In this document: in pieces, positions 13,270 through 24,251 of the stretch
Position numbering within the stretch: the first letter of the stretch is position 1
How the letters are laid out: the number at the start of each line of letters is the position of its first letter
Origin: Panagrolaimus kolymaensis
Lineage: Eukaryota > Nematoda > Chromadorea > Rhabditida > Panagrolaimidae
DNA: 64,000 nt
Direction of reading: 5' to 3'
Assembly (NCBI GenBank): GCA_028622995.1
Contig: JAJQJQ010000022.1
Span: 1,488,001 to 1,552,000 of the forward strand
Position numbers and translations under genes: made by a program
The notes under the pieces: generated by a model
Databases searched by the model: none
Told to the model about the DNA's origin: nothing
Seen by the model: only the letters and a program-made list of their open reading frames with translations

Positions 13270-16200
13270 AGCGAGTTGATAAAAAAAGTGACCACAAAAT
13301 GTGTCTCTGCAAGGGAATAAGAAAATGGCCTCTATTTATGTTATTCTCAAATGCTAAAAAGCTTATTCCCTCGTTAAAATTTGATAAAACAAAAATCATT
13401 AATTTTTTTTTAAATCACGACCATCGAGTTGATAAAAAAATGGCCACCAAATCTCTCGCAGCAAGGGAATAAGAAAATGGTCTCTATTTATGTTATTCTC
13501 AAATGCTAAAAAGCTTATTCCCTCGTTAAAATTTGATAAAACAAAAATCATTAATTTTTTTTTAAATCAAGACCATCGAGTTGATAAAAAATGGCCACCA
13601 AATCTCTCGCAGCAAGGGAATAAGAAAATGGCCTCTATTTATGTTATTCTCAAATGCTAAAAAGCTTATTCCCTCGTTAAAATTTGATAAAACAAAAATC
13701 ATTAATTTTTTTTTAAATCAAGACCATCGAGTTGATAAAAAATGGCCACCAAATCTCTCGCAGCAAGGGAATAAGAAAATGGCCTCTATTTATGTTATTC
13801 TCAAATGCTAAAAAGCTTATTCCCTCGTTAAAATTTGATAAAACAAAAATCATTAATTTTTTTTTAAATCAAGACCATCGAGTTGATAAAAAATGGCCAC
13901 CAAATCTCTCGCAGCAAGGGAATAAGAAAATGGCCTCTATTTATGTTATTCTCAAATGCTAAAAAGCTTATTCCCTCGTTAAAATTTGATAAAACAAAAA
14001 TCATTAATTTTTTTTTAAATCACGACCATCGAGTTGATAAAAAAAGTGACCACAAAATGTGTCTCTGCAAGGGAATAAGAAAATGGCCTCTATTTATGTT
14101 ATTCTCAAATGCTAAAAAGCTTATTCCCTCGTTAAAATTTGATAAAACAAAAATCATTAATTTTTTTTTAAATCAAGACCATCGAGTTGATAAAAAATGG
14201 CCACCAAATCTCTCGCAGCAAGGGAATAAGAAAATGGCCTCTATTTTTGTTATTCTCAAATGCTAAAAAGCTTATTCCCTCGTTAAAATTTGATAAAACA
14301 AAAATCATTAATTTTTTTTTAAATCACGACCATCGAGTTGATAAAAAAAGTGACCACAAAATGTGTCTCTGCAAGGGAATAAGAAAATGGCCTCTATTTA
14401 TGTTATTCTCAAATGCTAAAAAGCTTATTCCCTCGTTAAAATTTGATAAAACAAAAATCATTAATTTTTTTTTAAATCAAGACCATCGAGTTGATAAAAA
14501 ATGGCCACCAAATCTCTCGCAGCAAGGGAATAAGAAAATGGCCTCTATTTATGTTATTCTCAAATGCTAAAAAGCTTATTCCCTCGTTAAAATTTGATAA
14601 AACAAAAATCATTAATTTTTTTTTAAATCAAGACCATCGAGTTGATAAAAAATGGCCACCAAATCTCTCGCAGCAAGGGAATAAGAAAATGGCCTCTATT
14701 TATGTTATTCTCAAATGCTAAAAAGCTTATTCCCTCGTTAAAATTTGATAAAACAAAAATCATTAATTTTTTTTTAAATCACGACCATCGAGTTGATAAA
14801 AAAATGGCCACCAAATCTCTCGCAGCAAGGGAATAAGAAAATGGCCTCTATTTATGTTATTCTCAAATGCTAAAAAGCTTATTCCCTCGTTAAAATTTGA
14901 TAAAACAAAAATCATTAATTTTTTTTTAAATCACGACCATCGAGTTGATAAAAAAATGGCCACCAAAACTCTCGCAGCAAGGGAATAAGAAAATGGTCTC
15001 TATTTATGTTATTTTTACATGCTAAAAAGCTTATTCCCTCGTTAAAATTTGTTAAAACAAAAATCATTAATTTTTTTTTAAATCACGAATATCGAGTTGA
15101 TAAAAAAAATGGCCACCAAATCTCTTTCAGCAAAGGAATAAGAAAATGGCCTCTATTTATGTTATTTTTACATGCTAAAAAGCTTATTCCCTCGTTAAAA
15201 TTTGATAAAACAAAAATCATTAATTTTTTTTAAATCACGAATATCGAGTTGATAAAAAAATGGCCACCAAATCTCTTTCAGCAAGGGAATAAGAAAATGG
15301 TCTCTATTTATGTTATTTTTACATGCTAAAAAGCTTATTCCCTCGTTAAAATTTGTTAAAACAAAAATCATTAATTTTTTTTTAAATCACGAATATCGAG
15401 GTGATAAAAAAAATGGCCACCAAATCTCTTTCAGCAAAGGAATAAGAAAATGGCCTCTATTTATGTTATTTTTACATGCTAAAAAGCTTATTCCCTCGTT
15501 AAAATTTGTTAAAACAAAAAACATTAATTTTTTTTTAAATCACGAATATCGAGTTGATAAAAAAAAATGGCCACCAAATCTCTTTCAGCAAAGGAATAAG
15601 AAAATGGCCTCTATTTATGTTATTTTTACATGCTAAAAAGCTTATTCCCTCGTTAAAATTTGTTAAAACAAAAAACATTAATTTTTTTTTAAATCACGAA
15701 TATCGAGTTGATAAAAAAAAATGGCCACCAAATCTCTTTCAGCAAAGGAATAAGAAAATGGCCTCTATTTATGTTATTTTTACATGCTAAAAAGCTTATT
15801 CCCTCGTTAAAATTTGTTAAAACAAAAAACATTAATTTTTTTTTAAATCACGACCATCGAGTTGATAAAAAAATGGCCACCAAATCTCTCGCAGCAAGGG
15901 AATAAGAAAATGGCCTCTATTTATGTTATTCTCAAATGCTAAAAAGCTTATTCCCTCGTTAAAATTTGATAAAACAAAAAACATTAATTTTTTTTTAAAT
16001 CACGAATATCGAGTTGATAAAAAAAAATGGCCACCAAATCTCTTTCAGCAAAGGAATAAGAAAATGGCCTCTATTTATGTTATTTTTACATGCTAAAAAG
16101 CTTATTCCCTCGTTAAAATTTGTTAAAACAAAAAACATTAATTTTTTTTAAATCACGAATATCGAGTTGATAAAAAAAATGGCCACCAAATCTCTTTCAG

Positions 16201-16779
16201 CAAAGGAATAAGAAAATGGCCTCTATTTATGTTATTTTTACATGCTAAAAAGCTTATTCCCTCGTTAAAATTTGTTAAAACAAAAAACATTAATTTTTTT
16301 TAAAATCACGAATATCGAGTTGATAAAAAAAATGGCCACCAAATCTCTTTCAGCAAAGGAATAAGAAAATGGCCTCTATTTATGTTATTTTTACATGCTA
16401 AAAAGCTTATTCCCTCGTTAAAATTTGTTAAAACAAAAAACATTAATTTTTTTTAAAATCACGAATATCGAGTTGATAAAAAAAATGGCCACCAAATCTC
16501 TTTCAGCAAAGGAATAAGAAAATGGCCTCTATTTATGTTATTTTTACATGCTAAAAAGCTTATTCCCTCGTTAAAATTTGTTAAAACAAAAAACATTAAT
16601 TTTTTTAAAATCACGAATATCGAGTTGATAAAAAAAATGGCCACCAAATCTCTTTCAGCAAAGGAATAAGAAAATGGCCTCTATTTATGTTATTTTTACA
16701 TGCTAAAAAGCTTATTCCCTCGTTAAAATTTGTTAAAACAAAAAACATTAATTTTTTTTTAAATCACGAATATCGAGTT
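13270..16779. repeat. Satellite array, about 152-bp monomer, 23 copies, three subfamilies
   Basis: The anchor GCTTATTCCCTCGTT occurs at 13361, 13513, 13664, 13815, 13966, 14119, 14270, 14423, 14574, 14725, 14877, 15029, 15182, 15333, 15486, 15640, 15794, 15946, 16100, 16252, 16405, 16558 and 16710. Spacing is 151-154 bp. Every monomer keeps a HindIII site (AAGCTT). Subfamily A has GTGACCACAAAATGTGTCTC; B has ATGGCCACCAAATCTCTCGC with TTATTCTCAAATGC; C has ATCTCTTTCAGCAAAGG with TTATTTTTACATGC. A-B-A-B near 14029-14636 forms a 304-bp higher-order dimer. One B copy (15946) sits inside the C block. Open frames across it are by-products of the period. Confidence 0.97.
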
Positions 16780-17345
16780 GACCACGCTCGAAGTGAAGCT
16801 ACACGTGAAGCTGTTCGTCTTCGTCCTCGTGATGCTAAAGGTCGATTTGTTTCTCCATCTAAAGTTTCTCCTGCTCGGAAATCTCGTAATCAACGTTCTC
16901 TTCGTCTTCCAGTTCCTCAATTCTCTGATAGTTCTGAAGATATGAAAGTGTTACAAATGCTCGCAAATCACTTGTTCAAAAACGAAAGAAGACTAAATCT
17001 CTTGTATTTTCAAGTGCTTCTGAAGCTGAAGTCAATGTTTCTATGACTGATGTATCGTCAAAACTTCCAAAAGGTATTCGAACTTTACAGTTTCCTGATG
17101 ATGATATCGATCGTATCGCTGAATTTATGGGAGAACGCAAAGTTAAGAAAGTTTATCGAAAATCTCCTGACCTCCGAAAAGCTGACAAAAAATTTATTTA
17201 TGATTTAGATGATACAAGTGAAACATCTGATACTGAAGAAGTTGAAATTCATCCAACATCAAAATCTCTTTCTCATCGTGAAAAGCGTCCTTCATCATCT
17301 CAAGCTCGTCGTCGCCGTGTTGTTTCAACTTCACGTAACTCTTAG
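16780..17345 (+). pseudogene. Truncated, frame-broken copy 1 of a basic Ser/Arg-rich nuclear-type gene
   Basis: It starts abruptly where the satellite ends and shares its reading with copy 2 at 23082-23521: HARSEA..REAVRLRPRDA, FVSPSK.SPARKSRNQRSLR, KKVYRKSPDLRKA.KKFIYDL and VVSTSRNS before TAG. The 5' part present in copy 2 is missing. After SDSSED the frame shifts: downstream sequence is coding-like in another frame (ARKSLVQKRKK..., then VSMTDVSSK), with no intron signal to explain it. It also has about 32 codons that copy 2 lacks. The polyadenylation signal AATAAA is at 17401. Function unknown; the basic composition suggests nucleic-acid or chromatin binding. Confidence 0.75.
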
Positions 17346-17990
17346 TACTAATTATCTCTAATTTCTCTATGTCTTGTAAAATTATTGTGCTAATTTAAGA
17401 AATAAAGCTTATAAATTTCAAAAGTTGTGTTATTTTCTTTTGGATTTTGTGTTCTTTCGAATTTTGTGTTTTTTTGGTTTGAGAACTAACTATTAGGCTT
17501 CTATCTATAATTATTTAAATTTCCAAAAAGCTTATTTCCGTTATTTTTTCGTGACGAAACATCGCAAATTAATTTTTTGCATTTTTATTGTTATCATAGC
17601 AAAAATATTATTATTATTCTGGTTGGAAGAGGAAATAAGAGCTGGCCTTTTTTATTTGTTTTAATTTCCACAATAAAATATATACAATATTTGATTTTTT
17701 TTTGCGCAATTTTACTACAGATGGAAATTGAAAATGAAAATATCAAATTTAAAAAACATACCACTAGATTCTAACTTGGCAGTCAAAATATCAAATCATC
17801 TTTGAATTCAACTTAAAAATTTTCCAAAATTACTTTACCTTCCAACTCGTCGGGAAATCTCCTCATTTTCATTTTTTTTTCGTAAAATTTGCTTAAATTC
17901 AATAGATTTCCCTTTTATTTATAAACTTATCATTTGCGTTACCGTACTCCAACGAAACCTTATCAACTTGTTGCACGTGGTAAATCAAAA
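17346..17990. other. Intergenic before the FLYWCH gene
   Basis: About 0.64 kb. The first 100 bp or so are 3'-flank sequence shared with copy 2 (to about 23625), which sets the 3' edge of the duplication. The rest is AT-rich with no gene seen. A 22-codon open stretch runs into the FLYWCH start but has no ATG of its own. Confidence 0.45.
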
Positions 17991-20483
17991 ATGAACCAAG
18001 GTAAATTTTAATTCTGATTTTTTGACTCAAAAAAATGAATTTTGTTACAGAATATGGTGTTACTGAAGCTCTTATAAAACGAAAAGGAAAAAGAGGCTTC
18101 TCGTTAAAATATGACAACATCCTTTTTCACCACAAAGCTGATCACACGAAATCAAAAACAATTTCATGGACTTGTTCGTCGTAAGCTTTTGTTTAAAATT
18201 TTGCACTTCCTTAAAACAAATTATTTAGATGTGGAATGAACATCACCACCGAGTTAAAAAATTGGCGCGACGAAGGAATTCTTCTTAAAGTTCTAACAGC
18301 AAAACCACACAAGGATACATGCAAAGCTATTGGCAATGCTGACGGCGGTGCAACAGTTAATGTTGTTACTCCGGATGATGCATGGGATATTGCTCGAAAT
18401 GCTGGTGGTGATAATCAAACGTTGGATTTCGATGTTCCATCATATCAAAGCTTCATGACGCAAATTTTGGATGAAGTTGATTCAACTCAACAAGAAACGG
18501 ATAAAACGCAAAGCATGGTGGAAGAAGATGGTGGAGTTGGTTCAACTCAAGAAGAAACGGATAAAACACAGCCAATGGAAGAAGAGAGAAATGAAGGTGG
18601 AGTTAATTCAACTCAAGAAGGAACAGATAAAACACAAAGCATGGATGCTGAAGGTATTGAAGGTGGAGTTGTTTCAACTCAAGAAAGAACAGATAAAACA
18701 CAGCCAATGGAAGCAGAAGAAAAAGAAAATGGAGTTCATTCAACTCAACAAGAAACGAATAAAACACAAAGCATGATGGGCGAAGAAGGTATGGAAGGTG
18801 GAGTTGAAACAACTCAAGAAGGAACTGATAAAACGCCGCCTATGGAAAATGAAGGTCATGGTTCGATGGATGATGAATCATTTCATACTTGTTTTTCCAA
18901 TGTTCCACCAAGAAAACGTCAACATGATTCTCCTTCAAATGATTCGGAACCTAAAAGAACGAACACCGATTTTGGAGTTTCTTTCCTTGATTTAACGCCT
19001 CAATCATCATACATCGAGGATCCTTTTATCCACCATTTGACAGCTCAAACTTTCGTCAAAGAAATGCAACAGAAGTTATGGAACTTTTTGGGATTCCTAT
19101 GCTATTACATCGTGAACCGAAAAAAATTTATTGAAGCTGCAAAGAAAGCTCAAAGTGATGCTGAAAGGGCAATGAAAGAAAGTAATGAAAAGGGTTGGTT
19201 TATTTTAGTTCAGCTTTTTTATAAATTTAAATTGTCTAACATGCGATATTAAAAAGTGGATTTGATTTACCCAAATATGTTTAGGTATTTCTAAACAATT
19301 GAATCAAGAAGAAATAACAAAGTTAAACGTTAAAAATATGATTGAGAAAATGAGAAATCTTCGTGGGTTGGATCTTTGGTTAGAAGATGATTGGGATGAA
19401 AAGCTTGAAAGTTATAAAGCTGATGAAAAATGTGTCGTAAAATTGGATGACATTTTGAAAAATTTATATGACAACATCATGTAAGTATTTCTTTCAATCA
19501 TTTAGAAAGTTAATAATTTTTTATTTTAGACCGAATCACGAAGTCGTGAATGAAGCAATTAAAGATTTGATGAAGGTGGATGCTTCGTGGTTAAGAAGAA
19601 TTGCAATAGGAGTTGAAAAGAAAAGTTTTGTAGAAGATTATACAACAACATGGATCGAACGTGCAAAGGAGTATTTTAAAAGTGAACATGGTATGAAAGG
19701 TAAGTTATTTTACAATGCGATAGTAATTTATTTTATTATAGATATCAATTTTCAGGATGACTTAAGCCCAAACTCATGAATGTTTCAATCGGTCCACTCG
19801 GAAATTCAGTCACAGTCTCGAAACTTGGCTTTATTCTCCCCTGGCAGATTCAAAACTATTCGCTTAACGATTCCAAATGAAATTGATATCGAACTCGTGA
19901 AAGGAAGGAGCATTTTGATGGTTTTTGGAAAGTAACTGTAAAACAAAGACACCGACGAGTCCACCGAGCAAGTATTCACTTCAGTGCTGGCATGTCCGGT
20001 CCCACACTTACACATTCTTAACATAACTAACAAATATGCCCCCTTTTTTAACCAAAAAAGAAATAATGTTATAAATTATGCGCTTCTTAAACAATAATTT
20101 TAGAAGTTGTGGATAAACTTTATGAATTGATTCAAGCAATGGAAGATCTTCGCTCCATCATCGAAGCTGTAAATGATCGAAGAAATGAATTGTTTTGCAA
20201 AATAACTGAAGGTCAAAAGCTTAGCAAAATCAATAAACACATCAATGAAGATTTGTTGAAAGCTGAACAACTTCTTAATAAATCAAGATACTACTCAGCA
20301 ATCATTCCATCAGGAGCTCCATCAAATCCTCCAACTTACAAGCCTTCGGAATTTATAAATATTGAAATAGAAGCTCTTGTAGTGTCAAATGCCATGGAAA
20401 ATATTTCAAACTTCATTGAATGGGATCTTCTAAAACTTCGTCGAATCATGGACAAAGCTATGCGAGCTGATTTTAATATTTAA
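17991..20483 (+). CDS. FLYWCH-type zinc-finger protein with acidic 20-23 aa tandem repeats
   Basis: Six exons (17991-18000, 18051-18180, 18229-19193, 19285-19480, 19530-19699, 20104-20483), 616 aa, in phase. The N-terminus fits a FLYWCH finger, a DNA-binding fold related to Mutator-like transposases: a hydrophobic GFSLKYDNILFHH strand, then W-T-C-x2-C and a distal H-x3-C (PHKDTC). Next come six repeats (18476-18868) of the form STQ.(E/G)TDKTQ(S/P)ME...GGV, very acidic. A basic PPRKRQHDSPSNDSEPKR stretch is a possible nuclear signal, and a long helical C-terminus is predicted from composition. The last intron is 404 bp against about 45-100 for the others and holds a coding-like fragment. Target DNA unknown. 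The start is supported only by splice phase. Confidence 0.75.
18476..18868 (+). repeat. In-gene minisatellite, six 60-69 bp units
   Basis: Six tandem units inside exon 3 of the FLYWCH gene, each beginning GTTnnTTCAACTCAA or a close variant. Units alternate between encoding TQSM and TQPM, so the true period looks like a pair of units of about 44 codons. Confidence 0.9.
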
Positions 20484-22149
20484 TTCTTCGTGAAATTTTT
20501 AATATATTTTTGAATAAACTTTTAACAAAACAAAAAATAATTCATTTGAAAAATAGGAAAAGAAAAAAGCCAAAAACAAAACTCACGTTTTATTGTTGCA
20601 AAAAATAATAATCTTCATAAAAAAAATCAACCATTTCTCTTTTCTTTTCTTTTTTCAATTCCATTCAGAAAGCAACATAAAAAACGCGGCAATTTCTTTT
20701 CTTTTTTTCGATGTCCATAATTTTTATTGCTATTTTGTTTTCTCACTTACCTTGAAGAAAAATATAACCGAAAAAATGCAAGTTTAAAATTTGCAAGAAA
20801 CTCAGAAGGAAAAGAAACAAATTAAAATTTGTATTGAATTTTCTAATTCAAAATTTTTGGAACAAAAGAGTTGGAGCAAAATAAACATTAAAGAATTCAA
20901 TTCCAATGTATCCCTTTTTTTATGCAGCTTGGTTACAGAATAATAAAAATTTGAAGGTTGTAAAACTTCGCTGAATTTTAATTTTACTCTATCTTTTCAT
21001 TTCTTTGCTACAAATCAAATTTTCTTCGTCACCCAAGCTGTGTGACGAATTTTCCTCCAAAAGTGATGTTGTTTCTTTACCCCTTTTTTCATTCATTCAT
21101 TTTTTTTTCTCTATCAAACGACATTATCTGCATGTATGTTTTTTTGAATATTTAGCTGTTTGAACTCCTTTTTTACGTTACCTTTTACCTCATTGCATTG
21201 ACCAACATCTTCAAGCCTGCGCAACTGCATCGATTTATTTTTTTACAACTTTTTGCGCAATAGCTTGAATTTATGTGCTGGATAAATAACAACTTTTTTT
21301 CATTGTCAAGGGTAAGATGAAGAAAAAGAAAATGAGAAAAAATCTAAATCCATCTATCAACTAATTACCAAAATCAAGCTACTTCAAAAAAATATGGTGA
21401 TGACAGTAACTTGATTGTTGCAATTATCTTTCAAATTTTAAAACTATTCTTTATTGGATTAATAAAAAATCAATATGAAATCAATCATTGATTTTTTTTT
21501 TGATTTCATCGAGTTATTCACATGTTATTTAAGTGCCGACCTTGGAAGGAAAAAATTCTTTGATTCATGTTTTTTTGTTGATATTTAATTTTTGTCGTTC
21601 AAAAAATTAATCCGGCTCTTATTTTTGCTGCAAGTGTTCTGCTGATTCAGTATGAAATTATCGACCTTCTTCTTTGCTTTTTTTTAAAATAATTTATAAA
21701 AAGAACTAATTTAGCTAATAGTTATGACACGCATGTGTTTAGCTTAATTATTGAATATTATTGGGCTATGGTATCATATTCAAGAATTTAAGTACCCATC
21801 GAAAGGTTAACTTTTACACAAACCATCTGCTTTTTACTTTATCCTTTTTAGCAAAATCAAAGTTAAAAATAATGTAAAATCTTTAATCTTGTTTAAAAAA
21901 ATTTTTTTTGCATGATTCATTAAAATGAAAAATATTGACAAAGTTCGATTACTACCACATCATTGTCTGCTCGCAGTAATCAAAAAAGCGCAAACTATTC
22001 ATTTCTCACAATTTGATTACAGTTTTATAACATTCACTTCTTTATTTATGTATTCATTCTAAAAAGTAAAAATATTATTATTCATTTTCGATACCAAAAA
22101 CGACAAAGACAAAAGAAGCGTCATCTTTTTTTTCTACTAAACTTATGAT
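20484..22149. other. Intergenic, no gene seen
   Basis: 1.67 kb of AT-rich sequence with long T runs. AATAAA signals for the FLYWCH gene lie just after its stop (about 20511). A short palindromic stretch (GAAATCAATCATTGATTT near 21479) is present. No coding or RNA gene is supported. Confidence 0.4.
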
Positions 22150-23521
22150 TCTATGACTTTTTGCGAGCTACTCCAACACCGTCTCGTCGTATTGATATTG
22201 CTAACGAAGATAGTAAAATTTTGGATTTTTTGTTCCTGTTCCTGGTCATGTGTATGAACAACTTTACACCAACACTCCTCGAATGCGCAGTATTCCTGAC
22301 TCTCCATCTTATCAAAAAGATGTACGTGATTATGGTCATAATGATGAAAGTTGTTTGGATGGTGAAAAAGTAAGAAAGCGTCAGACAAAGTATTATCTTC
22401 CAAAGCGGCTTGAATTTGAAACCACTGCTCGAAAACCTTCCAAACCATCAAAAATCTCGCTTGACTCTTCTAAAGCTTCACATCATTCACATTCGCGATC
22501 TTTAAAACGAATAGCTCCACATCGTTCAAACCAACTATCATCCAAGAAAGGTTCTTCTCGTCACCATCTTTCAAGTTCAAAATCGTCGAAATCAAATCAA
22601 GGCCGATCAAGCTTCCAATCTCGTACTCCACAAGGTATTCCAAACAACAACAAACGAACTCCAAAAGCCGAGGAAAGGCTTGTTGCTTCAAATAGCCCTC
22701 TCAATCGTGATGGTAATGATAATGGTTTTGTTTATTTCAAACGTGTTCCACCTCCTGGTCCTGAACGAAGTGAAAAACTTGCACGTATGACAAAATCATC
22801 TCAATATTATTTGTATTTCAAAAGATGAGAGATTTTTTGTTTTGTTTTATATTGAATAATGAATGAATGTTTCGTTTTCAGGTTCAACTTCTTCGAGATG
22901 GATTGAAAGGTGGTCGTAAGATCAACCGTTCTCGTGATGATGATTTAGATGCTCGTTCTCCACGTTGTCGCTCTCGATCAACTCGTTGTTCAGTTCCTGC
23001 TACGCATCGTCGTCGTTCATCAAGAAGTTTAATGAATTCCCGTCGTTTAAGAAAACCATCTCCTCTTGCTGATGTCAATCCACGCTCGAAGTGAAGCTGT
23101 TCGTCTTCGTCCTCGTGATGCTCAACGTCGATTTGTTTCTCCGTCTAAAGCTTCTCCTGCTCGAAAATCACGTAATCAACGTTCTCTTCGTCTTCCTCAA
23201 TTGTCTTATGGTTCTGAAGACGAAATTGATGTTTCAATGAGTGATTTAGCAGTTCGAACTATATTTTCTCCTGTTGATGATAATGATCTCAACGCAGAAT
23301 TAATGGATGGAAGCAAAGTTAAGAAAGTTTATCGAAAATCTCCTGACCTTCGAAAAGCTGGCAAAAAATTCATTTATGATTTAGATGATACAAGTGAAAC
23401 ATCGGATACTGAAGAAGTTGAAATTCATCCAACATCAAAATCTCTTTCTCATCGTGAAAAGCGTCCTTCATCATCTCAAGCTCGTCGTCGCCGTGTTGTT
23501 TCAACTTCACGTAACTCTTAG
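22150..23521 (+). pseudogene. Frame-broken copy 2 of the basic Ser/Arg-rich gene
   Basis: Coding-like sequence in three pieces. 22161-22220 reads RATPTPSRRIDIANEDSKI; 22235-22825 continues in another frame (VPVPGHVYEQLYTNTPRMR, then a Ser/Lys-rich tract) and stops at TGA after YLYFKR. After a TTTTCAG acceptor, 22889-23085 reads VQLLRDGLKGGRKINRSRD, then changes frame at about 23080 into HARSEAVRLRPRDA and on to VVSTSRNS, TAG at 23519. The shifts sit at a T run (about 22230) and at a CC pair (about 23081). They could be decay or assembly indels. AATAAA is at 23577. Product basic, Ser/Arg-rich, unknown. Confidence 0.65.
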
Positions 23522-24251
23522 TACTAATTATCTCTAATTTCTCTATGTCTTGTAAATTTACTGTGTTAATTTAAGAAATAAAGCTTATTAATTTTAAAAA
23601 TTGTGTTGTTTCCTTTGGACTTTTTGAATTTTTATTTATGTGATATTTAGTTTTTCAATTTAGCCACACTAACGAGTTTACAACTTGCTTTCATTGCCAT
23701 TAACTAAAAAGTGCACAACTTAGTTGTTTCTGTATGATGAAGGAAATTCTTCATTCTCCAATATTTGAGTCGAATTCACATCTTAAACCATTCTTGACTC
23801 TAAAAAAGAGTTTTTAAAGTCAAGTTTCTTTTACTCCTTTTATGTACAAATCAAGAAAAAGGTTTTGAAACTGTTGCTTTAGGAAAAGCAAGCACCTTCT
23901 TAGATTTTTCGCACAACTCATTGAATTGTGAAGTATGAAATTTGTTTTTACAATGATTACATTAAATTAATTAACAATTAGCCACTTTATGGAAGAACGT
24001 TGTTCTGATTACTCCGAATTTTACAAAGCGATGCTTACTCATTTATTTAAATTTCTGTACATACATGTTTGATAAAAGTGACCGCTAAGAAATTTTAAGT
24101 TTATAAAGACAACGTTTCAAAAGAACCAAATCAGTTAAATTTATTGTGCAAAAAGTTATATTAAAAATTTACAAATAAAAAGTCAAGTAAAGATGGATCA
24201 TAATAATTTTTTTCAACCAAAGTTATTCATGTGTCATTGTCTCATTCTTCT
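23522..24251. other. Intergenic between pseudogene copy 2 and tyrosine-kinase 3' end
   Basis: 0.73 kb. The first 100 bp or so are 3'-flank sequence shared with copy 1. The remainder is AT-rich with no gene seen. Confidence 0.4.

Noticed and set aside
13581..16647. Ten or so ORFs of 62-127 codons with near-identical products across the satellite
   Set aside because: They arise because the monomer lacks stops in some frames and repeat every 151-154 bp; frames change between monomers and there is no start, splice or domain logic.
13270..16779. CRISPR-like direct repeat array
   Set aside because: Units are contiguous 152-bp monomers with no unique spacers, in a spliced eukaryotic genome.
22867..23094. 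Independent 75-codon gene
   Set aside because: It is one exon-like piece of the frame-broken copy 2; the ATG is inside the preceding intron.
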